DNA of 64,000 bases, taken from positions 51,110,501-51,174,500 of the forward strand of contig NC_088919.1 in assembly GCF_963576675.1 (NCBI RefSeq), given 5' to 3'. The DNA is from Euphorbia lathyris (Eukaryota; Streptophyta; Magnoliopsida; Malpighiales; Euphorbiaceae). Shown piece by piece: positions 45,977 to 57,700 of the stretch; positions within the stretch are counted from its first letter, which is position 1; each line of letters opens with the position of its first letter. The position numbers and the translations under genes are program-made. A model generated the notes under the pieces. That model did not search any database. It was not told the origin of the DNA and saw only the letters and a program-made list of their open reading frames with translations.

Positions 45977-46370
45977 ATTAGCTGAAGTTGAGAATTTGTG
46001 GAGTAGTGTGATATGGGTTATGAGTAAGTCATAACTTGTCTATATAGGTGATGCTGGAAAATCAGATTCGTACCTGAACCTTGTGATGCATTTTTCGACC
46101 AGATATAGGCTGAATCTGTCATTGAGTCCTAAATGAAAGTTCTTTATTTTTATCTTACGTTTCCAGGGGTTTTTGAATCGTCTTAATCAGACTCCGTATG
46201 AAAAAGTTATGCTGGAAATCACATATGTTGGTCATTTTAGCTTTAAACCAAAATTTGGTTTTTACTTTGATTTTTCTTCTTATTTGAGAGATACTGCTAC
46301 TGGTTTATATAATAAGTCAGTGGTAATGTCTCACCGTCTTATCTGATCTTATTTTAGGTCGGGTTTGATA
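45977..46370 (+). repeat. 3' LTR remnant of the outer gypsy element (394 bp)
   Basis: Aligns with 26131-26524 without gaps. The join to RT shares ATTAGCTGAAG-type bases, suggesting a short-homology deletion. The terminal CA reads TA. Confidence 0.88.
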
Positions 46371-46375
46371 GAATA

Positions 46376-46682
46376 GCCTAGGGGACCTCCATGGAACGAT
46401 GTTTAATTAGATTAACCACATACATCGAGTCAGACTCAACCCAAAGGTGATGCCAATTATTCTCCCAAGCTAATTCAATCGCGAAAATTGCAGCTTGTAA
46501 TTCAACCATATAGGCAAAAGAATGAGGGATAAAAAACGCAAAACAACCTTTGGAGAAGCCATGAGAGTTATGAAAAATGCCACCCGCCCCCGCCTCACCA
46601 GGTGCATCAAGAGCAGAGCCATCAACATTAACTTTAACCCAGCTAGGAGGAGGCTTAACCCAAACATCATTTAAAAAGTATA
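46376..46682 (-). pseudogene. LINE-type RNase H domain, N-terminal half
   Basis: Minus strand: PPPSWVKVNVDGSALD (first Asp), a Gly-rich turn, AYMVELQAAIFAIELAWE (Glu; Ala of AELxA replaced), WVESDSMYVVNLI (second Asp), RSMEVP followed by a stop where Trp is usual. The frame then meets the gypsy insertion and continues at 24655. Fits an RVT_3-type RNase H from a plant LINE or a derived gene; the rest of the LINE is not present. Confidence 0.75.
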
Positions 46683-47588
46683 TTATTTTTTATGTATTTG
46701 TGCACAAATTTTATATTAATTGGTTCAGAAAATAAAACTTTTGCGTTTTTATAATAGGTTTGATGATGAAATATGTTTAACCTAGATGAAATATTTGGGC
46801 TATTTATTTATTTTTTTATTACATATGTACAACAAAACATGTGATAAGAATCTAAATAAGACGAGACAAATACAATACCATATGTATACACGTATCTTTG
46901 ATAGTAAAAGAAATATTTATGTTTTCATGTTTTGTCAAATTTGTATTTACGGAGTTTTTTGTTCAAAGGAAGACTGGGGTTTTCGTTTTGCTAAAACCGA
47001 AGATCTTTTAGTTGGATATCGAAAAAATGACTGTTGGCGATCTTAAAATGGAAATTTTCTTGTTAGTACCAAATTGAGTATGCAACCAAATTTTTTATTT
47101 TCCGAAATCATCCTTTTCGGAGGTTTCTCTCTCTAAATGATCAATTTCTCTCTCCTCACAAAACAACGCCTAAATAATCTCAAAATTAAAAAGTTAAAGA
47201 ATTAAAGTTATTTGTAATATCATCAAGTCTTTGTTTTGATATCGTCAATGCTCATTTTAATTTTGAGGTCCTTATTTTTAACAAAGCGAAAGACCTTAGT
47301 CATTTCTTGCTCGTAAAAAAAAACCCCAGTCCCCATTTGGATAAAAAAATTTCACAGGTATCTGTTTGATAAAACGTGAAAGCACCATGTTGTTTTAGAC
47401 TTTTACCATAATTGATATGTTATTAGTGATAACATGACACGTGCACAAGTAGAGTAAAGATAACAAGATTTGTGACTGGGGAGAGACTTCGTTAATATGG
47501 TTGGAAATTGGTCCAGTTTGTCAAAGTTAGGTCCTTAATTGTACCATTTAGAGTATTAGAAGATAAAATCGCTTTTAGTCGATAGTTA

Positions 47589-47644
<56 letters not shown>

Positions 47645-48280
47645 GCGAAAATTCAAAATTAGGTATAAATAACAGCAAAAGGCAGTGACTGATTCATGAA
47701 TATTGACATTAAGAGGTGTTTGAGATATTCTCTAGTAATGTATGGGTGCTCTACACATAATTTTCATTGAGTTTTTCGACGGTCTGTGTAAGCTCATCCC
47801 ACCCTCCCTCTAAGTAGCCCTTGGATTTTTCACTGGCGGAAAAATAGAGATGCACGGAAGTTTTGTTGCACGCTCAGCTACTCAATTTACCTTGGAAAAA
47901 CGGTTGCACTTTCACCCTCCACTAGAAGAAAAGTTTAAAAATGTTGCAATTGTATCCGAAAACCCTCTTCTCTGACTCCACCACTAGTATGAATTAGGGG
48001 TGGCAACACAGCGAGGTAGGGATCGATACATCGCCCTCAATATATTTTAGGGTGGTTCTGGAAAAATTTGAAATAAAATTCATGAATTTTTTTAACGCCT
48101 ACACGGATTTCTACGGGTGACGAAGAATCCCCAAATGGTATGAGCGCCGAAAGATAAATTGGGGAAAAGGAAGCTACTGAAATTGCTCAATTTTTCATAT
48201 TTGATTTGCTCTCTAAATTATATGTTGATAATTTATCAAAAGATATATTAGGGTAGTTTTACCAACACATTAGATCAATG
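46683..48280. other. Non-coding
   Basis: AT-rich. A (TA)n tract lies at 47594-47640. 47080-47250 is a partial, diverged relative of the MITE centre (TTTCTCTCTCTAAAT, AACAACGCCTAAATAA). No gene seen. Confidence 0.65.
47594..47640. repeat. (TA)n microsatellite
   Basis: About 47 bases of pure TA. Confidence 0.95.
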
Positions 48281-48290
48281 TATTTTAGCC

Positions 48291-48793
48291 TAAATGGCCA
48301 CTGAATTTTATCCATTTTAACATTATTATCACTGAACTTCAGTTTTTAACAATATGACCATTGAACTCTACATTTTTTAACACCGGTGGTCACTCAACGT
48401 CCCAAAACGACCGTTGATGGGCACAAAATAAAAAATTCAAAAAGCTAATGATATTCTAAAGAACTTTAATTCTTGAAAATTTTCGTTTTGAGGTCATTTA
48501 GGTGTTGTTTGATTAGGAGATAGTGAATTTGAAGAGAGAGACAGCTCCAAAAAAAATGTGATTTTGGAAAATAAAAAAATATGGTTTCATGGTAAATGTC
48601 GTTCTGAACAACTATAATTTTTGAATATTTTTATTTTGAGGTCGTTAACGGTTATTTTAAGGAGTTAATTAGAGTTGAGCGGTCACCGGTGTTAAAAGGT
48701 TTAAAGTCCAGTGGTCATACCGTTAAGAATTAAAGTTTAATAGCCACAATGTTAAAATGGATAAAGTTCAGTAGTCATGTATGTAGTTTACCC
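48291..48793. mobile_element. Foldback MITE 1 (503 bp), MULE-type target duplication
   Basis: Long imperfect terminal inverted repeats (GGCCACTGAATTTTATCC... versus the reverse of ...AAAGTTCAGTAGTCAT) and 10-bp direct repeats TATTTTAGCC at 48281-48290 and 48794-48803. It has no coding capacity. The 9-10 bp duplication fits mobilisation by a Mutator-like transposase. Confidence 0.78.
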
Positions 48794-48894
48794 TATTTTA
48801 GCCTTGCTATAATTCACAATAATATAATATTGAAAACTCTGGAATGAGGATAAAAAAATGGAAATAACACAATTTTACAGTAAAATAAAGGGAT

Positions 48895-49230
48895 AAGGTA
48901 GCAAAATAGGCCAACGGTTTTTAGGAAAGTATCAATTTAGGCTTCACGTACAAAATAACACCAATATGGGTCTAACGTTTAGAAAATGACACCAATTTAG
49001 GCATCGATAATGGATTGGACACGTCATTCCTATTACTCCGTTAAGTTCTGATTTCTCCCCCCACATACAATTGACAAAACTTAATAGAGTAATATCAATG
49101 ACGCGTCTCTTTCTGTTATCGAGGCCTCAATTGGTATCATTTTTGAAACGTTATCCCCATATTGGTGCTATTTTGTACGCGGAGCCTAAATTGATACTTT
49201 TCAAAAAACCATAAGCCCATATATGGTATG
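48895..49230. mobile_element. Foldback MITE 2 (different family)
   Basis: Two ~150-bp inverted arms, e.g. AAGTATCAATTTAGGCTTC and its complement near 49180, flanking GACGCGTC-like sequence. The ends are approximate; I could not fix a target duplication. Confidence 0.65.
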
Positions 49231-49236
49231 TTTTTT

Positions 49237-49725
49237 GGATAAATTACACCTATGGCCACTGAACTTTATCCATTTCAACATTGTGGCTACTAAACTTTAC
49301 GCTTTTTAACACCGGTGGTGGCCACTCAAGTTTAACCAAGTCCTAAATATGATCGTTAACGACCTCAAAATGAAAATATTCAATAATTAAAGTTGTTCAC
49401 AATGATATTTACCATGAAACCACATTTTTTATTTTAAAAAATGACCTTTTTGGAGCTTTCTCTCTCTAAAAATTCACTATTTCTCCTAAAAAACAACACC
49501 TAAATGACTTCAAAACTAAAATTTTCAAGAATTAAAGTTCTTTAGAATATCATTAACTCTTCGATTTTTTTATTTTCAGACCGTCAGCGGTCGTTTTGAG
49601 GCATTGAGTGGCCACCAGTATTAAAAAGTGTAAAGTTCAATAGGCATGCATACCGTTAAGAATTGAAGTTCAGTGGCCACAATATTAAATGGGTAAAGGT
49701 CAGTGTCCATGAGTGTAATTTACCA
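49237..49725. mobile_element. Foldback MITE 3 (489 bp)
   Basis: Same family as MITE 1: starts GGATAAATTACACC, ends GTGTAATTTACCA, with direct repeats TATGTTTTTT at 49227-49236 and 49726-49735. The breakpoints of the B/C duplication lie in its right arm, and unit A has a copy at the same site. Confidence 0.82.
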
Positions 49726-50266
49726 TATGTTTTTTTTACAAAACAAGGTATTTAAAATTACACGTTATGTTCTGATGACAATCAATAGCATTTCTATTTT
49801 TTAAAAAATTACATTTACATATTGACAAAACATATACCCAAAATTGAATTGCAGCGGTGTGAAATGAATTTAAATATCAATTTAGTTCATAAACTGTCAA
49901 ATTAGTTAAAAACGTGAAATGTCACCATATGATTTATGGTCTCGATTTAGGGAGCTGTGTTTTGTGAGAATGTGTTTTATCAATATGTAAGGGTAATTTT
50001 TTAAGGTAAAAATATTATTGATTATAATTAGAACTTAATAATCTAATTTATAATATTTTTTAAAAGTAATTTATAATCCTTTATTTTGTAAATAAAACAT
50101 ACCACATGTCTTTGGTTTTCAAATTAGGCAAACCATAAACCTTTTTTTCACTTACCTTTCCCTAGTTTTTTAGTCAGTATATTTTCTTAAAGGAAATCTC
50201 TACGTTAATTTAACCTTTTTCTACAGAAATTTTCTTAAATTTTTTACTTGTAATTAAAAATAATTT

Positions 50267-50611
50267 CTAACTAAATATATATATATAAAATATTATTTTC
50301 GAGATCTTCACGGCCGGTTTTTCGGAGGTAGAGGCGAAGATCCTTACGGTTCGGAGATAGTAACATCCACCGCCGCTCAAATTTAATCTTTGAAGGTAAG
50401 CCTTTCCTCGCTCCCAGCCCGTATCCAAAAATTTCAGTTTTCCTCCGGCTTCGTGAATTCGAATACCCACGGTTCTCGACACCCCATATATAAATATCTT
50501 AAATTGTGTTATACCAAATAGAGGACCACGACCGTTGTCCATAGAGACCTTGGAGTACACAAAATAAAGACAAAGTCTCAATTCCCTTCCCAATTTTCTC
50601 CAACACACCAC
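50267..50611 (-). CDS. Conserved open frame, 114 aa, unknown
   Basis: Minus-strand frame containing MDNGRGPLFGITQFK and LKFLDTGWERG; its near-identical copy is at 60537-60899. No family recognised. The C terminus is read from a (TA)n tract (YIYIF), which argues against a real end. Conservation between B and C is expected from their recent duplication and is not evidence of selection. It may be a degraded exon. Confidence 0.25.
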   Translation of the reverse strand: MVCWRKLGRELRLCLYFVYSKVSMDNGRGPLFGITQFKIFIYGVSRTVGIRIHEAGGKLKFLDTGWERGKAYLQRLNLSGGGCYYLRTVRIFASTSEKPAVKISKIIFYIYIFS

Positions 50612-51616
50612 ACCTCTCCTTATCTCAATTATCTAAAACAAACCCTATCAATTTTCACACACACATGTACAAAATATATGAAAAAATATTTGTTTCTTTT
50701 TTATTAAAAATTGCATTTACTAATAATTTAGAGGTCCATTTGTTTCAACTGTTCATATTTACTGTTGTTGTTAAGTTATTTGCTGTTGTTGTTAAATATT
50801 ATTTGTTTTTTCTACAAAAAGTAGCTGTTTCGGAATTTTACCAAACACTTTCTATTTCCTATTTAGTATTAAAAGGTAAGAAGCAGTTCCGAAAAATGGA
50901 AACAAACCAGCACAAAATAAGGGTTAATTTAGTTTTAAGATTATTAAAAAAGTTTAATTTTACTTCCATCATATAAAACAAATCAATTTTGTCTCAATAG
51001 TAAGCATCCTAACTCAATTATACTCTTCTTTCTAGGAAATGTCACTTACTTGTTATTACTTTTAAAAGCACAAAATTTAACTAAACTTTCTAACATAAAG
51101 ATAAAAATGAGTTGAAAAAAATTACCATGAAAATAAAATTGAGATGTTTTATACAATAAGAATAAAATATATATTTTTAATAATCTTGGGGTAAATTTTG
51201 TCAATATTCCAAATAATTTTGTTTTAATACTTTAGGTAATTTACACCCATGATCTTTTAACTTTTTACTTGTTTTCATTATGACCTCTGAACTTTAAAGA
51301 TGAACATTGTGATTATTGAACTTTGCACTATATTACATAATTACATTGTTTACCGTTGATCAATATATGCACTCCAATAATAGTTAATCCTCTATTATAA
51401 ACTTGGTGAAAATGATATTTTAAACGATTTTAATTTTAGAACTTTGGATTTTGACGTCATTTAAGTGTTATTTAGTTAGGAAATGATTGTTTAAAGAGAA
51501 AAATCTAAAAAATAATAATTTGAAAAATCTAAAATGGTAGTTAAGTGTCTGCATTTTTTTTTAATCTAGACTGTTAGTAAAGAGTAAATTTGATATAATA
51601 CTAATTTGGACCAAAA

Positions 51617-51704
<88 letters not shown>

Positions 51705-52018
51705 ATCTGTTAAACTAACACCCCGTTTATTTGTTATCCATTCGTTTGTTGAAAAATATTGAATAAGAAAAAATCTTGTTTTGAAAAATAATTTTTTTTT
51801 TGTATTTAATTACAATCGAAAAATAAAAAGTCACAATGACTACTTTTAAAAGGTAAAAAAAAATATAGCAAGATTTAAAGACTAAAATAGTACAATATTT
51901 CCTCACATTCATTGTATTTTTTTTCCACTAATCTAAGATTTTAGTAAGCATAAAAAAACCAAAAAAATCTACTGTACAAACAAACGGAATTTAAAATCCA
52001 AAAGTTTGCTACATAGAT
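50612..52018. other. Non-coding part of unit B
   Basis: AT-rich, no gene. Contains the (TA)n tract 51619-51702. Matches 60900-62272. Confidence 0.75.
51619..51702. repeat. (TA)n microsatellite
   Basis: About 84 bases, the longest allele of the tract shared by units A, B and C. Confidence 0.95.
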
Positions 52019-52578
52019 TGTCACGTCCGTGTCTACATTTCTAAAATTTATATTTTGATATTAGTATATCTTATAATGATTGGGTGTGTGAAGTTAATTT
52101 GGTGCTACGGAAAAAGTTTGGAGTTAATTTGATGGTTTTATGTGTAAATTAAAAGTTTAGAGTAATTTTTAAAAGATTATATAAAGATGGAGGACCAAAC
52201 GAGATCTTTGCCGAATTTGGATATATATCTATCCAAAGCCTTCCAGGATATTCGAGGCGTTATCTTCTTTTCTTTTCTTTTTATTATTCCTTTTAGATTC
52301 ATCAGTTTTCTCTGAACCGTTTCTCCACTGTTTCTTTGATTTATGGAGATTCGACCGTCCGAATCACTCGAAAGTGGAACCATAGCATCCTTATACATAG
52401 TTCTAAATCTTAACCGAAGAGTTTTTGAGTTTCGGAAGTGTTTGGAGGGAAACGTCTTAGACAGAATTTAGCGGCGAATCGATCGGGTGTATTTTGTTCA
52501 ATTAATGACCAAGGTAAGTAACTATCAACTATATTTTGAGTTTTATGTATATAGATATATATATATATATATATATAT

Positions 52579-52625
<47 letters not shown>

Positions 52626-53734
52626 CAAAAAAATTTCAGAAATTGATATTTTAGGGTTTATACAGGTATTTGTAAATTGGGGTTTTTCACGATTTTGCTT
52701 TTTGTTGTGAAATTATGGTTCAAATGAAGCTAATGACTATGCTTCTATGTGAATTTCAGATTTTACTTGATTATGTTGATTTAAGGCTTGATTTGGTTGA
52801 TTATGTTGATTTAAGGCTTGATTTGGTTGATTTACATATATACATATATGTTTTTGGTTTCAATGTATATAGATATATATGGAATAAAATGAATTTGATG
52901 ATTTCTTACGAATTGTTTTTGGATTGAGAAATCTGTTGCGGTTATTGTTGTTATTATTTTGGATTGAAGTCCAAATATGATTTTTATGAGTTGTGATATT
53001 TTGAAAGATAAAATGGTTTTGTCCATCTAGGATTGCCCGGGGTAGGAGTTGTATTTGTAAGACCATACCTAATGGCGGTATGACCAGAGTGCACGGCTGG
53101 TAGTCCTAACTGTTAGGCAAGGAATGAGATATAAATGAGATATCTCGATATTGTTATGATTGATGTTATGATCTACACGGGTGGAATTCGAGGATGGATA
53201 CACATACACAAATTTTATTTTATAAACTTAAGTTTTGAGAATATTTTATAAGGTTTTGATGACTATCATATAAACTTAAGTTTGAGTATATTTTATAAGG
53301 TTTTGATTAAATCCCTTTATAAAGGTATATATATAGCTATGTTAAGTAAAGTTGGTTTTTATAGCTGATAGTTTCTTACTGAGATTTCTGTCTCACGTTT
53401 TTAAATGTTTTAATATTTTTAGGTGAGAAAGTACAAGTATAGAGAAGATTACCGACCGATTAGGCGAGGATTGGAAGTTGTTACTTAGTGTTAGAATTAT
53501 TATTAGAACCTTAGTATTTCAATTGTAATGTAATGAAGTTGGTAAATATGTTGAGGTTCTTGAATGACTAATGTATTAAGGATATTGATTTATTGAGAAT
53601 CTATATCTAAGAGGAAGACTTGAAAAGTTTGAAATTTATGATATTTGGATAATTTGGAGACTTCTAAGTACTGATTATGATCTTTCTATTTCACGCTCGA
53701 TGCTGATTGAGGTCGTCTAGGGTCGGGTGTGACA
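52019..53734 (+). mobile_element. Solo LTR, Ty3/gypsy (1716 bp)
   Basis: TGTCACGTCCGTGTC...GGGTCGGGTGTGACA with target duplication TAGAT (52014-52018 and 53735-53739). Units A and C show the empty site (GCTACATAGATATAAATTC). Related to the LTR at 24661-26524. Contains a (TA)n run at 52555-52622 and a ~32-bp direct repeat (GATTATGTTGATTTAAGGC, 52771-52830). No internal domain. Confidence 0.93.
52555..52622. repeat. (TA)n microsatellite in the solo LTR
   Basis: TA run interrupted by two GATATA steps. Confidence 0.9.
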
Positions 53735-54075
53735 TAGATATAAATTCAAGATATAATATCTGTTTGGCTCTCTAAAGTAAGAGTGTGTTTATTTCAGCTT
53801 TTCGGAGAATCGTTTAGCGTTTCACTCCAAACCACAGGAAATATAGCATTCGGTTAGGTTTATATAACCGCAACGTTTAACCTTTTTTCTGGAAACTTGT
53901 AACATTTTGGAGCTTTTTATAAATAGTTGTTTATAGTCATTTGTTATTGACAAAATTATCCTTTTTATTTCCACAAAATATGTTTCTTCTTTAACATTAT
54001 TTTTATTTATATAGCATAATTACCGAAAGGACAAGGTTTTATCATGTTCAATAATTTATTTTATTATTTTTTTAT

Positions 54076-54694
54076 TGAGCTATACTTCGAACGATCAATC
54101 AACCACACAGATAAACAAAGTTCACAAAGATCACAGATTGGATCTTGAAACAGCAATCAAAAGAATACACACAGAATTTACCCTGGTTCGGCTTAACTGC
54201 CTACATCCAGCAACTTCACTAATCAATGGAGATTACAACAAGATTGAAACAGTTTCCTCTCTAGAAACTCTCGTGTTTTCCCAATCCCCAACTCAGTATA
54301 TCACAGTGTACACTAATGACTTAGTCTAAGAATAATCTCACGTATAAAACTACTTCCCAACCCAGACCTTTTATAGCCTTTACAAGGTTGTGAAAATACC
54401 CAAAATATCCTTACTCAAAATGTACTAACTCAGCAAGACCTACTGACCAGTGGTAACACAGCAAGACCATGTTGTCCTGAACACAGCACGAACATGTTGA
54501 CCTGTATTAACACCTCAGTACCATGCTGACCACAGCCATGCTAACTTGTTGAAATACTCATGCTGACTGGTTGGCTTACAATCATGCTGACTTGATTACC
54601 CAGCATCATTCTTGTAATAGAAAACAACAACGACTTACAATGCTGACTTGTTGACTCAGCATCATCAGCAAGTGATAGAAAACAATGACTTACA
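54076..54694 (-). repeat. 3' LTR of copia copy 2
   Basis: TGAGCTATAC...GACTTACA on the + strand. A TATA-like CTATAAAAGG (minus strand) is at 54367-54378. The U3 part has several ATGCTGAC repeats and a duplicated terminal motif (AGAAAACAA...ACTTACA). Confidence 0.95.
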
Positions 54695-54709
54695 ATCTCC
54701 ACCTTGTCT
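54695..54709 (-). other. Polypurine tract of copia copy 2
   Basis: Minus strand AAGGTGGAGAT directly precedes the 3' LTR start TGTAAGTC, the usual plus-strand primer position. Confidence 0.75.
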
Positions 54710-54745
54710 TTCTAATCACTCCATCAACTAGTGAAGAAAATACAC

Positions 54746-57700
54746 TCAAGGACCACTGACCATCCTAACCAGTTTCAAGCAATGTTCAAATTTATTACTT
54801 GAAACAGATTTGGTCAGCATGTCGGCTGGGTTAACCTCAGTTCCCACTTTCACCACCTGAACAGTACCAGTGCTAATCACATCCCTGATGAAATGCATTC
54901 TCACATCTATGTGTTTGGATTGCTCGTGAAATACTTGGTGTTTTGACAGGTGTATAGCTCCTTGACTATCACAGTAAATCTTCAAACCATCAATCTGTGT
55001 CACTCCAAGTTCCGCTAAGACTCCTCTCAGCCACATTGCTTCCTTTACTGCCTCTGTGACGGTAATAAACTCTGCCTCGGTTGTTGACAGAGTCACAACT
55101 GACTGTAGACTTGCCCTCCAACTTATTGCTGTTCCAAACACAGTGAATACGTACCCGGTTTGGGATTTTCTGGTGTCAATGCTACCAGCATAATCAGAAT
55201 CAACAAAACCTGCTACATCATCCACTAGGGCTTCAGCTCCACCATAACTCAAACCTTTACTCAGTGATCCTTTGACATACCTCAGCACCCACTTCACCGC
55301 TGACCAATGTGCTCTTCCTGGATTTGCCATGAACCTGCTAATGAGACTCACAGCATGAGCCAAATCTGGACGTATACAGACCATCGCGTACAATGTACAT
55401 TAGACAGCCTACAACACTAGAATATGGCACCCTCTCCATGTCTTCCTTTTCCTCATCAGTTTGAGGACTTTGCTTACTGCTCAGCTTGAAGTGACTTGCA
55501 AGTGGAGTGAGAACGGCCTTTGAATTCGTCATACCAAAACGTTCTAACACCTTGCTCAGATAAACTGACTGACTTAGGAACAACTTCTTTCTTCCTCTGT
55601 CTCGAGAAATTTGCATCCCTAAAATTTTCCGTGCTGACCCGAGATCCTTCATCTCAAACCGTGTGTTTAGTTGTGCCTTTAACTGATTTATGGCTGCTTT
55701 GTTGTGACAAGCTATAAGCATGTCATCAACATATAACAAGAGATAAATCTTAGAGCCATCACTAAGGTCTCTACTATACACACACCAGTCATAACTAGAC
55801 CTATGGAAGTCCTGACTTATCATAAACTCATCGAACTTCATGTACCACTGTCTAGGGGACTGTTTCAGACCATATAGAGACTTCTTAAGCAAACATACCC
55901 GCTGGTCTTTATCTCCTATTTCAAAACCCTCTGGTTGTTGCATATATATGACCTCATCCAGGTTTCCATGAAGAAAAGCTGTTTTGACATCTAACTGTTC
56001 TAATTCTAGATCAAAACGAGCTACAAGAGAGAGAATAATCCTTATAGACCTATGTTTAACAACCGGTGAATAGATTTCATTAAAGTCTATACCTTCCTGC
56101 TGAGTAAACCCTTTGGCCACCAACCTAGCTTTAAACCTAGGTTTCTCTACACCAGGTATCCCTTCCTTTCTTTTAAACACCCACCTTGAACCGACCAACT
56201 TCTTATCAGGAGGTTTATCTACCAAAATCCAAGTTTCATTTTTATCAAGGGATTTTATCTCATCCTTCATAGCGTTAAGCCACTGTTCCTTGTCAACCGA
56301 ATTCACAGCTTCCCTATAGGTTACAGGTTCAGATTCTTGAACTTCCTTAGCAACACTAAATGCATAAGCTACAAGGTCCTCAAAACCATATCTAACCGGG
56401 GCCCTAGGGACTCTTCTTTCACGGTCTCTAACAAGTCTATAGCTTTGACTGGACTCAGTAGAATTACCATCACTGACTTCTTGCTCGGTTTTACGGGTGT
56501 TTTCACTATTTTCTTCAAGCTCCACCTCATTCTTAACACTCTCAAGGTTTTGAATGGACTCAGGACTACTCGGTTCTAACTGAGTTTTCTCTTGGTTTTT
56601 CTGATAAGGAAAATCCATCTCATTGAACACAACATTTCTGCTGACTATGGATTTCTTATAACCAGGTTCTAGGCACCACAACTTATAGCCCTTGACTCCT
56701 ATAGGGTAGCCTATAAAAACACATCTTAGAGCCCGAGGTTCTAATTTTTCCTGTCTAACGTGTGCAAAAGCTGAACAACCAAACACTCTAAGTTTTTCAT
56801 AATCCTCAGGGTGATCAGACCACATTTGCATAGGTGTTTTAAAACCTATAGCAGATGATGGGCACCTATTGATTAGGTAACACGCAGTTTGCACTGCTTC
56901 AGCCCAGAAAGACTTAGGGAGACTGGATTGGATTAACATGCACCTAACTCTCTCTAGGATAGTCCTATTATACCTCTCTGCTAGGCCATTCTGCTGTGGA
57001 GTTCCAGGAACGGTGTGATGTTTGGTTATACCGGACTTCTTGCACAAAGTGATGAAATCTTTGTCAAGAAACTCCAAACCATTGTCGGTTCTCAACCTTT
57101 TGATTTTCTTTCCTGTTTGGTTTTCCACTAGCACTTTCCAATCCTTGAACGTTTGCAAGGCCTCATTCTTATGAGCTAGAATATAAACCCATACTCTTCT
57201 AGAGTAATCATCAATAAGGGTCATAAAATAGGTCCTCCCACCCTGAGACTTAGTTCTTGTTGGCCCCCATAGGTCAGAGTGAATGTACTCAAGAATGTCT
57301 TGGGTTCTATGTGTTGCTGACTTAGGAAACTTGACTTTACTTGACTTCCCTAAGACACAGTTCTCACAGAAATCTATCTTTCCTATGTGATCTTTACCAA
57401 AACAACCCTGCTTCCTAAGTTCATGTAAACCAACTTCACTCACGTGACCTAGTCTAAGGTGCCAAAGATTGGTTCTATCAATTTTAGACTCGGTGAGATT
57501 TGCTGTAGAGACTAACACAGTACTACCTAAGAGTGTGTATAGGCCATTACTCATGGTACCTTTCATAACAACTAAAGATCCTCTAGCTATTCTTATGATA
57601 CCCCCTTCGGCTCTATAATTGTATCCTTGTTTATCAAGCGTACCCAAAGAAATTAAATTTCTTTTCAGTTCTGGCACATACCTCACACCGGTCATAATCC

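Larger units (their letters stand above)
24661..46370 (+). mobile_element. Ty3/gypsy element (chromovirus, Tekay/Del-like), internally deleted, hosting Athila
   Basis: 5' LTR 24661-26524, Met-tRNA primer site, gag from 26675, interruption by Athila (27855-44861), then protease and the start of reverse transcriptase to 45976, and a 394-bp 3' LTR remnant ending at 46370. Target duplication GAATA at 24656-24660 and 46371-46375. The final CA of the 3' LTR has become TA. A deletion fused early RT to the middle of the 3' LTR, removing RT palm, RNase H, integrase and any chromodomain. The Tekay/Del assignment rests on gag and protease style only. Confidence 0.9.

Noticed and set aside
46786..47046. 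86-aa plus-strand frame
   Set aside because: AT-rich chance frame without motifs or homologous copies.
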